Shown in pieces: positions 1 through 12,282 of a DNA stretch of 64,000 nt. A program made the position numbers and the translations under genes. Within the stretch, counting starts at the first letter, position 1; the number at the start of each line of letters is the position of its first letter. Source of the stretch: Thelephora terrestris (Eukaryota; Basidiomycota; Agaricomycetes; Thelephorales; Thelephoraceae); the NCBI GenBank assembly GCA_015956445.1, contig WIUZ02000003.1, positions 186,001 through 250,000 on the forward strand, read 5' to 3'. Under the pieces are notes generated by a model, which was not told where the DNA came from, made no database searches, and worked only from the letters and a program-made list of their open reading frames with translations.

Positions 1-621
1 GCCTCCAAACCTTGCAGTGGTCATAAAGGTTGAGTACGAGATATCCGTCGTCATAATCACAGTGAACATAATCCGGGCGGAACTCCTGATGTATAGCACT
101 GATTATGCGGAGTGAGGCAAGGTGCAGGTTGGAGATACCTCTTCGAGAGACCACAATATTCGATGGTCACTAATATCCGAAACGACGAGTCCACCTTCGA
201 TGAATGTGTTGATCACATATCCAGCCTCTTCGTCCAGCTTGATTCCGTAAAAGTTCCCCATGTCTTCCAAGAGCGTGACCATGTAGGGATTTCCAGGGAG
301 TTTCCCAACCCACCGGAGTTCGGTTTGGAATTTTCGGATGGCTAAAGGGTCGTCATTGGAAACCAAACAGAGTGTTTCCCCAAGAGCCACTCACACCAAG
401 CTTTCCACCCTCCTGGAGGACCAGCGGAGTCTTCACCATCTTCTGAGGTACACCCATATCGCTTCGATATGCTGCGATATATCGAGAATTCTTTCGTGGT
501 CATGAACACCAACCATGATTTGGATAGGGTGGACAACGATGCAACCAGATGCAACTGTCGATAAGGATAGATATTGAAGGATTCCGAACAAGGTCTCAAC
601 TGGGAGTGAGGAGAGCATCAT
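1..621 (-). pseudogene. F-box/beta-propeller-type protein, broken copy, 5' part only
   Basis: This is the left-arm partner of the gene at 35920. The start (MMLSSLPVETLFGILQYLSL) is an F-box-type helix pair followed by the first blades of what looks like a propeller-type repeat region; the gene runs off the left edge. Compared with the right copy there is an extra 10 bp near 540-555, produced by a repeat of TTGCATC, which shifts the frame directly after the F-box; the downstream sequence resumes in another frame (SLSTLSKSWLVFMTTK). A conserved short intron near 345-400 (GTGAGT donor in both arms) supports the exon model. It is therefore very likely a pseudogene, unless the 10 bp are removed by an unrecognised splice. 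Confidence 0.7.
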
Positions 622-770
622 CCGCGTTCGACATGGGTCACACAAGCAAGGAAAGTTTGTGCATTTAAATTTTAAACCCAGCACTCAACCAAGTTGTCAG
701 TTGTGAGTAGTACTCGTAAATCGCACTGCGCCATCTGACTACAGAAACACGGAGTGTGGTGGGTGCACGT

Positions 771-1922
771 TCATTTCGTTCTAAAACTCCAAGAGACCCG
801 TTTGGTGAGCTCTGGCAAAAATATAGGCGCAATTTCTCCCAGGTCCAGAACATAACCCGCACCGTAATACTTGATTTTCGGAAGAACCGAACGGGAAATC
901 CACAATTCGCTTGACAGGCGATTGAGGTCCTCCCACTCCGGCAGAAGCACATCGATTTGCGGAAGATAAAAGCGGGCCGAACAGACTTCGATGGTGATTT
1001 GTCGGAGGTACTTGGACTTGACGGTCTGAAGCGACGCGGTGATCCACCAGACGTTCCTCAGGGACCAACTAAACTCCACATTCTCGAGCTGCTCGGCATC
1101 GGAGAAGTCAAGCGGTGGCAACCTTGATTCGACTTGGCATATTGATAACGGTAAGTGTTGACCCACAATAGGTGTCGAACAGAACGCACGTTGGAAAGAG
1201 CAATCAAGGGAAAGTGATTCCAGGGTGTGAGAACATCTTGAGACCAAGTTAACCACCGACTCCATAGGTTTTCGAACTTGCATCGTGATCTTGGCAAAGT
1301 GGAGGCCGCCTGGAAGGTCCAGCAATCGACGTGTGATAAAAGCAGACTGCCCTCTCAGCACAAGGGACCTGGTGAGTTTTGGTGAAGTTGGAGGAGTGCT
1401 TGTGGCATCGCCAAGGTCTCTCGCTAGATCAGAAGGGATGTTGAACAGGAAGTCTTCGAGGAGGGGAAAGGAGCAGGCAAGACTGATGACCTGTATGAGA
1501 TTGAACGAGGGATGGTTGAAGCAGAGGGATTTGAGATTGGCCGACAATCTGTGCAATCGAACAAGGGACACATCAAATCCACCCCACGGTTCAGTGTTCA
1601 CCTCCAATGTTACGATGCTGTTGAACGAGCGGACCCAGGCGTTTCTGTGAGTAGTTGCGGCTTTGACTGCTGTGAGAGTGGAAATCTCGAGGGTACAAGT
1701 GTAATGTGCGGGTGAATTGGAAGGATCCGGAAAGGTCGTCATCCACCATTCGAGAGAGGTCGTCTCTTGGAACGGGCCGAACTTGACATGAGCGAAGAGG
1801 TGTCTTCGGGTACGTGGGACCCAGGATTTGGAAACGAGGCAACAGGCTTCGAGAGTGGTCGGTTCATCGCGTAAATGGTCGGTGATGAGGTCGAGGATCT
1901 CTGGTGGGAGGTAAGGCAACAT
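771..1922 (-). CDS. F-box protein, family A (intact left copy)
   Basis: A single open frame of 383 residues starting at the ATG of MLPYLPPEILDLITDHL, the F-box; an in-frame extension upstream exists but the paralogues align best from this Met. The F-box is followed by the family hallmark CCLVSKSWVPRTRRHLF and then by repeated Leu-rich helices of the kind seen in F-box substrate receptors. F-box proteins normally bind Skp1 in SCF ubiquitin ligases and choose the substrate with the C-terminal part; the substrate here cannot be told. No intron is needed. Paralogues lie at 34577, 38540 and 40900, with relics at 37843 and about 40440. It is divergently transcribed from the helicase gene at 2896. 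This is one of two family A members in the window without an obvious lesion. Confidence 0.8.
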   Translation of the reverse strand: MLPYLPPEILDLITDHLRDEPTTLEACCLVSKSWVPRTRRHLFAHVKFGPFQETTSLEWWMTTFPDPSNSPAHYTCTLEISTLTAVKAATTHRNAWVRSFNSIVTLEVNTEPWGGFDVSLVRLHRLSANLKSLCFNHPSFNLIQVISLACSFPLLEDFLFNIPSDLARDLGDATSTPPTSPKLTRSLVLRGQSAFITRRLLDLPGGLHFAKITMQVRKPMESVVNLVSRCSHTLESLSLDCSFQRAFCSTPIVGQHLPLSICQVESRLPPLDFSDAEQLENVEFSWSLRNVWWITASLQTVKSKYLRQITIEVCSARFYLPQIDVLLPEWEDLNRLSSELWISRSVLPKIKYYGAGYVLDLGEIAPIFLPELTKRVSWSFRTK

Positions 1923-2895
1923 TGCGGTTCCGCGCGCGACGATGACCTTTCGAGCCCAGTCGACGCTCAACTATACGGAAAAACCCGGCAATCAGGCAGC
2001 TCCGACTGACTAGAGAACTCGAGTGAGCAGACGGACGCGAATACAGGCTTGGCATATTTGAGGGGACGCCGCGTTGTAAGCTTGGGGAAACAGAGATCGT
2101 CTGGGAAGTTCACACCTTATATATGTGTCACACGATATTCGTCTTGGGCAAAGGTTCAGGGGAGGGTTTAGGCTTACGAGGTATAATGGGTGGCCCAGAA
2201 TATTTGAGAAAAGAACGCGGCCTCTGACTCTGGGATAGGGGAAAGAGACAGAAAAGCCTGAAGACCTTACCTCTAGGATTGACCAGGACAATGAACGAGA
2301 GGGACCCGTTCGCGATCCTAGGACGCGGCTAACGAGGAAAACAGCAATCCACGGATGGGTTCTTGGATAAGTAAGTTAAAGGACAAGGAGACGAGGCTGA
2401 GGGGAGAACCGACACGTTGCTTTCGTCAAGGTGGTCAGGCGCTGAGTCCCACGATCTATGCGCCTCTCAATCACAGTGAAGCCCTGGAATTTCAATGTCG
2501 TGCTACACCCTATGCCTCGCTGGCAGGTTGTCAATTTATGTATCCAGTGAGCGCTGACGCCGCACAGGTCGAGTCATCGAAGTCTTGTTTCCGCAAGCCT
2601 TGGTCAGGTATCAGCCACGTCCTCGGGATGACTGGGTCACCCCAATAAATCTGTTGATTGCCGTGAATGTGGCTGTGCGACCAACCTCATTTAGGAAACG
2701 TGACTCGGCGCGTCAGTCCTCGCACGTGATCGACTATCTCAGACGCGCAGGACGGAGAATCAAATCAGGCGCTCTCAACTCTCCTTTAACCACGTCGGCC
2801 ATCCTGATATCGCTCTTGCTTACTCTCCCCTTCATTCCCTGCTCACCCTACCCCAAACCGGCGACAATACCCGGGCCAGGTCCTCTCCCGCACCC
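1923..2895. promoter_or_regulatory. Divergent intergenic region between F-box and helicase genes
   Basis: About 970 bp separate the two divergent starts and must hold both promoters. The same region is present in the right arm (about 33551-34576). An open frame from 2355 beginning MGSWI is conserved at the start in both arms but ends differently; a GTAAGT (left) or GTGAGT (right) follows its fourth or fifth codon, so it could be a small upstream exon of the helicase gene, but nothing else supports it as a gene. Confidence 0.5.
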
Positions 2896-5800
2896 ATGAT
2901 TGGCGTCAAGGAGACGGTTTCAAAGCATTCGGTGTCCCTCGATCAACAAAGATGTGAAAATCCCTGCCTGGAACCTCGCATTCTCAGCGAGTTACTCAGA
3001 CTCCTTATCGAGGACGATAAAATCCCCATTACCGTCGGGAAAAAGCGACGCGCCGAGGACGCAGACACCCACACCGATCCATCGAAACGTCAGAAGTTTA
3101 CCGATCTCACGAACGGAATTTGGGCGCAGGTATATGACGAGCAGGAGGCCAGCCACAAGGTCATTGCTTTCAAGCACACCTATGGTTTTGCACTCACCCT
3201 GTCTCCCGCCGGTCTGGACAATCGGGATACCCCCACACCGGAGCCGTACAGGAAAGAGGTGGAGGTTTTGAAGGAAACACTCTCCTTATGCTCTAAGTCT
3301 TCGATCATCTCGGACAGAGGCGACATCGTACTCCCTGTGACCGTCAAAACATACTCTCCGGACTATTATTTGCGATGCAGTCTTGACCTATATCTTTCCG
3401 ACTCCAGAAGTCCATTCCTGACTCTTCTTGCGGACCATCCGCCTGGGCGCCTTGGATCCGGAGACTTCTATCAAATGAACCCCATCGGTGCTGCTCATCT
3501 CCTTGGAATCCACAACGGCGTTGACTTCACTTTCTCCGTTCGCCTTCGTCCAACGCTGGACCCTGATCACTCCCCAGCACACGCCCTACCCCTCAAGATT
3601 TCCGTCGACATGGAGGGTTCTCTCTGCTTCCCTCAAATTGCGCACCCTCCTAAAAATACGTATAGGGGGAGTTATTGCGACGCTTGGAACGCCCTCACCA
3701 AACATTTGTTCCCTTCCCCTTTCGCGGACGTTCCGAATTATCGGGGAGAAACCGACATTGCGTTCCTCTACTCCATTCTCGGACCTGCACACCCGCTTCC
3801 TTCCAGTATATCGTCTGCAGACGTCCAACCGAAGGCATTGCTACCCAGTTTGCTCCCTTTCCAGCGTCGAAGCGTATTGTGGATGCTCCAGCGTGAAGGG
3901 AAGACGCTCGACAATACGGGCAATGTGGTGCCATTCACGCCAAACTACCTCCCGTTGTTTTGGGAATCCCTCGAACTCGACGGTCAGAATGTATATTTGA
4001 ATCGGTTGAAAGAGGTTCTCTCTCTTGAACCCCCTCCCCATGATTTCGAGTCCCCAGGAGGGTCCCTCAACGAAGCTCCTGGCTTAGGAAAGACTGTGGA
4101 GTGCCTGGCGTTGATTTTGTTAAATCCCGATATCCGGAGGAATCCGTCCGTGAACCGATGGGATCCAGAAGCGAAGGTCCATGTCCGGGAAGTTCGTGTA
4201 AGTGGATATATGCTGTCAATCCTTACCTTTGACGGCCTTTTCACTCAATCTATCGATAGACCACCCTCATTATCACACCTGTTACTCTATCCTCACAGTG
4301 GCAAGACGAATTGAAGCGGCATGCACCATCTTTGAAGGTGTTCTTCTACGAAGGGTGGTTGAAGTTTCACTCCTTGCGTTCCAAGACCGCCCCAGCGGCT
4401 TCTCGAAACGGGTCGACGAAATCCAGAACCAGTTCACGCGCGGCAAGCAAAGCCCGCTCCGATGAGGACGACAGCCCCGCCCTTGATGACCTTAACGAAA
4501 GTTGGTGTTCGTACATCAACGAATACGACGTGTGCATCACCACATACAACGTTCTCACGAACGATTTGCACGTCGCCCGGCCGCCTGCCAAGCGACCGAG
4601 GAGAAATGGAGTGTCCTACGCGAATATCGACAGACAGAGGAGCCCTTTGGTAACGTGCGAGTGGTACCGGGTGATTATGGACGAAGTGCAGATGGTGGGG
4701 GGTGGCAAGACTGAGTGAGTGCTCTCAGTTTCTCCACTGTTGGATCGGACGCTCATGTTGACCAGGGAGATGGTCTCTCTAATTCCCCGCTTGTCCTCGT
4801 TCGCGGTTTCTGGTACACCGGCGCGAGCTCAACTCCGAGACCTTATTCACGTTCTAAAGTGAGGCTGCAGCTTTACGTTGTTCCGTTGACATCCTCAAAA
4901 TTTCTCGGTGCTGCAGGTTTTTGCGAGTTGAAGGGGTTTCGACGGCGATCTGGAACAAATTACAAAGGCCAGAGTTCGTTGGCGAGTTCGTCGCGCTGTT
5001 CAGGCGGCTGGCGATCAGGTTTGTTAGCCTTATACTGCAAAATCAGAGCGCAACTGACAACGCTCGTTGTTCAGGACCACGAAACCGATGGTACGCGATG
5101 AGCTCGGGATTCCGGAGCAAACGAGGTACCTCGTCCCCATTGAATTAGGTCGAGTAGAGAAACATGTGAGCCGCTTCCCACCGTTCTCCTCTATGTCTTT
5201 TTGATGGTTGTCTATCCAAGTTCTATGATCAAAACATGGAACAAGCTCTCCTTGCCCTGGGTTTCGACGCTCGTGGGGTAACCATCGACGAGCGGCTGCT
5301 CGATCCGGTCCTGTTGAGAACGTGGATTAGAAAGCTTCGTGGGATTTGTACGCATCCCCAGGTCGGTCAACTTAAGGACAACGCGGAGAAGAAGGGCACC
5401 TTCAAGAGCATCGAGGAAGTTTTGGACGTAAGCTCGTGCTCGGATCTTTTTCTGCGTGGGTTTAGTGATAATCGTGAGCCAGGGTATGCGTGAGGATAAC
5501 TGGAAGGCCTACATGGAAGAGCGGCGAACTAGGGTAAGCTCCGTGACTTTCGCGGTCTTCTTCATGCTTGTAACTTATCGCGGTCATGGGTTAGATTAAC
5601 CACTTGACTTTATACGCGCAACTTCAACAGAGGAATCAAGAGGACCGTGGTCGCTATCAACACGCATTGGAGACATTGGTCACGGCGGAGGCTGAAATCA
5701 ACGCCCTTATAGAAGACCTGAAGGCGGTGCTGGAAAGGCTAAATGTACAAGCTTCGAATTTGAAAGCTCAGGAGCAGGAAGCCTCTGAAGAAAAGAAGGA

Positions 5801-8800
5801 CGCCTCTGACGATGAGAAAGACCCTGACGACAAGAAAGGCACTTCTGCTGAAAAGAAGGGGAAAGGGAAAGAACGGGGATCATCTCTTGAAGACAAGCGC
5901 GTCGGTATCATCCACAGGATACGAGAAGCCGAAATCCTCCTGCACAAAGTCACATTCTTCAAGGGTGACGTATACCACACTCTCGGCGCCAAGTATTCGA
6001 AAGAAGAAGACGCCGCGTACGAAAAGGCGGAGTCAATTCGAAAGAAGTTGCTGAAAGGTGAGATTACACGTGCTCCGGTTTAAAATTCCATCCCCATGCT
6101 GACCCCCGTGAGTCTAGTAACCGAGGAAAACGCCGTTCGCGCGATGGCCACTATGGCAGAGCAGACGACGGGACTCGATTTCGAAAAGTTGGTTTTGCCG
6201 GAGAACTACCTGGAGAAGTATAAGGACCCCATGACTCTGGATGAAATTGAGGAGGTCGAGGAAGAGGTCGCGAAGCCTGGTGGGGAACCCGATCATGAAG
6301 GCAACGACCATGGAAAGGGGAAGGGGAGGGCCCGAAAGAAGAGCAAGAAATCTGCGAAACCAGGTAGTGACATGGATGAAGACATGGATGAACCAGAACC
6401 AGAATCGCCTGGGCGGGTCTTGAATAACCTCGTAAGTTGCTCTTACCCGTGTCCCTGTTCTTTGGCTAAAAATCTCCGTAGGTCAATGAAGCTAACGCGA
6501 TGATCGCGGAGTTACTCAACGCCCAGACGAACCTTCTATGGCAGTGGAGGGACCGCCTAATTGAGGTTTTGACCAGAGGCATCGGCTCGGACTCGGGAGA
6601 AGACGCCGATGGGGGAGAGTACGCTCGGTCCCTCGAAACCCAAAGAGAAGCGGAGACTTTCTTGGACGCCTATTCCGTTCTACTGAACGATCGGCGGGAG
6701 GCCCTCTTCGCGGAGAAGTCGCTGCTCGCGGCCCACGACGGAAGAGGGAGGTTCAAGCGGGCGACCGCGGCTGCGATGAAAGCTCTCGGCTTGGAGGAAG
6801 TTGATCGCGACGAGTCCCCTCCACCGGAGGCGGCGAACGACCTTTATCGGACCTGGCCAGAGGACGGAGACCTCCGACAGGACCTCATGGAGCAGCGGTT
6901 GATCTTGCTCGATCCGTTCCAAGGACGTGCGCTCAAGTCCATCATGGTCGAGTTGACGAATTTCGATTCTGAACATGACAAGAGGTTAAAATCTCTTGCG
7001 ACGGAGGCGGCTTCTTCGTTGCGCGATTTGATCGCTTCTCAAAGTACGACCTTACGGTTTGTCGAACCTACGGTGGACTGTGTGTGCTAACCCGATTTCC
7101 CAGTGAAACGCCACGAGAAACTTAGCGCTGACTTGGTTCATTTCCGAAGGGCTTTCAACGAGCGTGTTCTGTAAGCGTCCTCTCGTTTGTGTCAGGTGCA
7201 CTCCATTGACTCCCGGAAAGTTACTTTCGGCAGCTACAGGAAATCTCCGATTCGGTTATAGAAGCCGAGGAGGAGGAAAGCCTTGCCGATGCGCTCATTG
7301 ATTCGAAGGCGGCTATTGACGGTCTCGGGATTAAGATCAACAGTCTGCAATCGCACCAGCGGTACCTAGACAACCTCTCCGGCACGAAAGTAACCGGTGA
7401 AGAGGATGATACTTGCATCGTTTGCAGGTTCGTCGTGTGTTATTTTTCCTCCACCTTTCGGTATTTACGCCGTGGTTATAGATGCGAATTCCTGACTGGT
7501 TTTATCACGCGATGGTGAGGTTTTGGGATGACACGAACATTCCTGATTCTAATCACCATCTCTTACAGCGCACACGTATTCTGCGAGGTGAAATCACTCC
7601 TTTTGAGCCAAGCGAGCTTCCGCTGAATATCTGGGCTAGGATTGCTTGAAGGCTTGGCTTTTGCGGAAAGAAGGGAAATTCTGCCCTGTTTGCCGGTATG
7701 CTCGCCAAATCTCTCGAATGATTCAGCCATAGATGTCCGATTGTAGCGTTCCCATTGACCAAGGCCAGCTCCAAAAGTTCCATGTTCAAGAAAGCCACCC
7801 TGGCTCTGCTGCTCCAGACGTACGACATAAAGAACCGGCTCCCAAGTCCCGACGCGTGATCGAATACAACGACATCGATCGCAATCTCTTCAACGCCATC
7901 CAAGAAGTGGAATGCCTCGGAAGTTACGGAACAAAGATTGAGACGCTGATCCGCCATTTGCTGTACCTTCAAAAACATGAACCGGACGCTAAGAGCATCG
8001 TTTTTAGCGCTTGGGCGGATTCTCTTCACAGTAAGATTGCCGTTATTTGCTGTTGGCGATTTGGCTGACGTTCGCAGTTATCGGCCACGCCCTCGAGCAC
8101 AACGGCATTCCTTCAATCAGGATCGACAAACGTGGAAAAGCCAGTGCCGCGAAGTTGTTCGATCAAGACCCTGGACTTCGCGTGATGCTTTTGCATGGCG
8201 AACGCGAGAACGCTGGGCTCAATATCGTTTGCGCCTCTCGCGTGTTCCTTCTGGAGAGCGTTGTGAACCACGCGTTTGAAGTTCAAGGTAAGTAGAGTAA
8301 GTAACTTGAGTTCGTTTATGTGACTAGAGAGTTTTACTAGCCATTGCTCGAATCGATCGTTTGTCTCAAACACGGTCAACTCAAGGTAAACCCGCTCGGT
8401 CTTCTGCTGTTTAGCGGTTCACTGATCGACTTCGTTTCTCTAGTGTTCTGTTACTACGCGAAGGGTAAGGTTCACAGTAGGCAGAGTTGACTGTTATCGC
8501 ACTCATCTCGGGACTCCAGATACAATCGAAAGGAACATCCTCGACCTCGCTGCCCGCCAAGGTCTTTCACTATATACCAAAGAAAACTCTGCGGGTAACC
8601 TCACGAATGTTGCTCTGGCATCCACGACGAAGGGCAAGAGCGGACAAAAGGGTGATTTCATTTCAAGGTATGTAACCCATACAAGCAAAATAGATGGGAT
8701 GTTGAGCTTTTCTCTCTCTCGTATAGCGCCGAGGATATGCTCGCGATTCTGTTCCCACACTTGTTCGAGGATGTGGAGTTTTTACTCCCGCCTGAGAGCG

Positions 8801-8895
8801 ATGGGACGATGGATGATGTGGTGGTTGCGGACGTTTCCGAAGGGATGTCTCAGATGCACGTGAACGCTGAAGCCGGACCGTCTAGACTTACATAG
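2896..8895 (+). CDS. SHPRH-like SNF2 ATPase with embedded RING finger (putative E3 ubiquitin ligase)
   Basis: A spliced gene with about 20 short introns and no frame break that I can find. In order: an N-terminal region; the SNF2 start (LLPFQRRSVLWMLQREG); a Walker A-like GLGKT (near 4084) preceded by NEAP where DEM is usual; the helicase box MDEVQMV (about 4680); AVSGTPARAQLRDL (motif III); a long charged, coiled-coil-rich insert (5600-7100); a complete C3HC4 RING (CIVC, RCAHVFCEDC, CPVC, about 7415-7695) split by three introns; and the helicase C-lobe (IVFSAWADSLH, LLHGERENAGLNIV, RIDRLSQTRST). The split of the SNF2 domain by a RING is the SHPRH/Irc20 architecture, whose human member ubiquitinates PCNA during damage tolerance. 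It ends TAG at 8893-8895. The chromatin or repair role is inferred from family membership. Confidence 0.88.
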
Positions 8896-9036
8896 TGAGC
8901 TCGTGCTTTCCAGTTTTTAGTTGGGCTTAAGGGATTGTTGTATCACTATTACTGCGCACTTGAGGACCAACGCATTTTTATGATAAGCCATACAGAGATT
9001 CCATGAAATAAGGGTACCGAGCGAACACGAGGATAA

Positions 9037-10847
9037 TTACGCTTCGAACAAGCGGAGACTGAGCACTGCGGACTTTGTACTTCCAAATACCTCGAGTTTG
9101 ATGGATGTTTCTTTGTTAACGTTATAGTGAAGCTGGGCGTAAGTGATCAGTTAAGGTAGACCGTCGCACAATATTTCGGGCCTACGGAGAAATTTCCCTT
9201 CGCATGGACCTTTTCCGTCCCGACCACCCTCTTGTGGAGGACTTCCAAGAGGATTTGCTGCCCGTGTTGCCGTTTATTGGTTTCTATCTGCCAACTTTCC
9301 AGATCGGTCCTGTGTAAGGTTTAGCCGTGGTGAGGAAAGTGGGAGTGGAAGAAACGCAAACCAGGTGTGTTCGCCCGAACCTTCCGCAGGCTTCGTCGGG
9401 GATGTCTTGTAGACTGTGGTTCCATACCTGAACCTGACATAGAACCGGCCAGTCTTTGGTTTCTTGTGTGAAATTTTGAGGCTGCGAGCCTGCAACTTGA
9501 GCTTCCCTGGTAGCTGTTTTTTCGCTGACTGTCCCTGGGTAGTGTATGTGGCTTGGGGGTCGACAGCGAGGTTTGATAAGATGTTGTAGAGTTCGAGGGT
9601 TGGTGGCCGTTTCCCGGGATCCCTACTCCAGCACTTCTCAAGGAGCTCCCACACTTGATCATTAATCCCGTCAGGAGGTCGTTCGGGCATCTCTCCGGCC
9701 TGTACTTTTGGCACTATGTTACCGTAATTGCAATCGGAATACGGCTTGGTGTTCGATAAGACCTAGGCGAAACAGGCGTGAGATTTGGCCACTGGGCTAG
9801 GTGATACATTCCTGTAGTATCTCACCTCGTAGATGACCATGGCCATTTCATATACGTCGCTCTTTTTTGTAATCAGGACTTCTCCCTTCTGATAATCGTC
9901 AGTCCATTGAATTTCCGGTGCTACGTAGCGGTAGTCGCTGATGCTCGCGTCCAACTTGGATTGTTTATGATCAGCAATCGAAGTGTTAGGCACGGCCACG
10001 ATTGTACTGCGACCCCCGGTGGACAACCGGGACTTGCCGTCGTTATCGATTAATATGTGGCTCTGTTCACGGTGTTAAACCACTCCAACGACAATGGGGT
10101 GCGACGTACCGGTCGCAACGCTCCGTGAACCATACGATTACCATGCAGGAAGAGCAATCCGTTGACCGCACCGGATAACTGTTTGCGTAATCCATGTAAG
10201 CCTCGGGGGTCTGCGCTTAATCGAGCATACTGACTAAATTGTATCGGTTGGTATTCGGGTTCACCTTCAGATAATCCATGATATTTCCGTTATGGTACCA
10301 GGGAAATACCAAGCAAAAGTCGGAAACAGTCGTCGATACCCCATAGAAATCAACGATGTTATCGTGTTTAACTTGCTTCATCAACACCACTTCCTTGCAA
10401 AATCGCTGTGATATCCGTCAGACCAGGAACGAGAACACCTCCCTCTCTGGATCGCGTGGGGCACTTACGCTCTTTGCCTTTTGTACTTCAGGTTCATCCC
10501 GACGTGTGCTCTCTCCAGGGCGTCGCCTGAGTTGAGGCACCCCAAGGACTTTCAGTGCCACCTCCTCGCCGTTGTATTCGCCCTTCCAAATTTCGGTCAC
10601 ATGAGAGGCGCGTTGTGCACAGGTTCCCTGCTCTACAACGCCCTCGAGTTTGTAGGCCGTCGGGACAGTATGATGGTGACCACACAATCTCCGAAGTTCG
10701 ATTGTCGTCTTCCCCTTCGACTTTGCAGTCCCGTTTGCGAGGACCTGGAGGTATGATCAGAACCGGAAATAAAGATTGAGCCAGGGTTACCTCGGCGATC
10801 TCATCGATGCGCTTTACAGCGGCTTCGAAGCTCAGCGACCCAGCCAT
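9037..10847 (-). CDS. Pseudokinase with C-terminal C2-like region, copy 1
   Basis: A spliced gene starting MAGSLSFEAAVKRIDEIAE and ending TAA at 9039-9037. Exons give a kinase N-lobe with the ATP-site lysine (EEVALKVLG), the helix-C exon (FCKEVVLMKQVKHDNI), then VHGALRP in the place of the catalytic HRDL loop and RLSTGG in the place of DFG. The APE motif (YVAPEIQW) and helix F (KSDVYEMAMVIYE) are kept. Both essential aspartates are therefore missing, so it should be a scaffold or sensor rather than an enzyme. After the kinase domain come a KLKLQARSLKI segment and FYVRFRYGTTVYKTS, a beta-rich region resembling a C2-like domain, which ends LSLRLFEA. Copy 2 at 12283 has the same architecture. 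Confidence 0.72.
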
Positions 10848-12282
10848 TCAAGAGGACGGGTGTAGAAGAACCACTGCAGACATATGCAAAGAGATCGTGT
10901 GGGTATATACTAGATCCCACACCACGACCTCTATCCCTCAAAATAACCGCGCGGAGAGGCGCCGTTCAACACAGCCATAGAAGGCGTGTCTGGAAACGCG
11001 TCACAGGTTGACTCCGCTCGTCGATGCACCGCCCTCGGACCATTGAGGGCTGACTAGGTTAGTCCCATTATGAAACGATGTGACGGCCGATATGAAATGC
11101 AATCTCTATTGGTCACGGATTCGTGGCCACGTTGTCTGCCAAACCTGGAGGATCTTCTACAGATTTTCCAACAATCCTCCGCATTGGTGAAACCTTAATG
11201 AAATAAGAGTCAATCCGAACCTCGGTAGCCGAACTCACGGACATGTTCCAAATGTGCGAGGTTAACGTGCCGGAGCCGCGTGTCAGGCGATAACTTTTCA
11301 GATCAAGGAGAGCCGCGAAGCTCCAAAAAGTCCCTCGTCAATTCGCCGCCGTCCCCATAGACAAGGGATCGTAGTTAAAGGCGACAGGGAGTTTGTCACT
11401 CCGGGGTGTGAAGCCGATGCAGTCAAGTAAATAAGTGGTTGTTGGAACCCACAAATACCCAAGTTTGGAAAGCATTGGCACCGACCGGGATAGACAATGA
11501 GTTCAGGAATAGAGCATCGGCGGGAAGCATGGGTTGAGCGGCGTGTAATAGTGTTATTATGACAGTCCTCGAGGTTGCTCGGTCGATGGAGGGCTTTGCG
11601 TTTCCGCGGGAAGGTTTCCCCGTGGGGTAGTCGCGTCGTCCGGGTTTTGCCAGAAGGCGGCGGGTGAGACAGAGGACTCTAAACGCTCTATTTTATATCG
11701 CCCAAGGTGAGGATGCCACACAAGATACGGATGACACGTTCTCACCGCCTGTGCGTTGGCCTTTCCCGTTGGCAAGTGGACTACTTCGTTTTTTGGTTGC
11801 CCCATCCCTCGTTGTGCTATCGGTAACCATTCGATGTTCGCAATATTTTTGTGCGATACAGAGGAGTTTCGTGACGATGCGTCCGGAAAACTTGGGGAGC
11901 TAGTGCCAATTGCATACTCAGATCGTGCTGTTCCTTCCTGAAGAAGAGGTGAAGGCTGGTGGAGGTTCCTGGGCGCGGAGTTCACACGGTCACTCATCAT
12001 CCGAAGCGTTCGGTAACGTCTTTCCCCGCTGGCCGAATAAAGCTGGCCGCAAGCGCATCTGGGCCTCGCTAGAGTGTAAATTGTAGCCCGGGGGCCTCGG
12101 AAAGTCTCTGCGTTCTTCACAAAATTGTTCACGGAAATACAGGATTTCGTCGACGAATCACAATGATACGGGGAGGGGGTTTAATCGTCAATTTGCCATA
12201 TAAATACATGCGATCATTTATCGAAATCGGTAGCAAGCCGAACAAGGACTTCATACACGAGGATAAATAGCAAAGGGGAGAA
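10848..12282. other. Region between the tandem pseudokinase copies
   Basis: No gene recognised. A 191-codon open frame lies on the minus strand at 11557-12132, and part of it (around IAQRG, NAQA, GRYK) is echoed in the second duplication unit near 14900-15094. The echo includes length differences and no domain I know, so I treat it as duplicated upstream or untranslated sequence rather than a gene. Confidence 0.4.

Larger units (their letters stand above)
1..3845. repeat. Left arm of a large inverted duplication
   Basis: Read on the reverse strand, this stretch matches the segment from about 32728 to 36530 from end to end: part of an F-box/propeller gene, a complete family A F-box gene, the divergent intergenic region, and the first part of the SHPRH-like gene. 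The match stops abruptly inside the helicase gene, just after its residues SADVQPKA near 3840, and it still holds at base 1, so the true outer end lies beyond the window. Gene order is mirrored in the other arm. The left arm appears to be the donor for the helicase part, because only here does the gene continue to a full-length protein. Confidence 0.9.

Noticed and set aside
2355-2648. 97-codon frame conserved at its start in both inverted arms
   Set aside because: Conservation follows from the duplication itself; the frames end differently and no domain is visible.
11557-12132. 191-codon minus frame
   Set aside because: Only a partial, indel-bearing echo in the second tandem unit and no recognisable domain; probably upstream or untranslated sequence.
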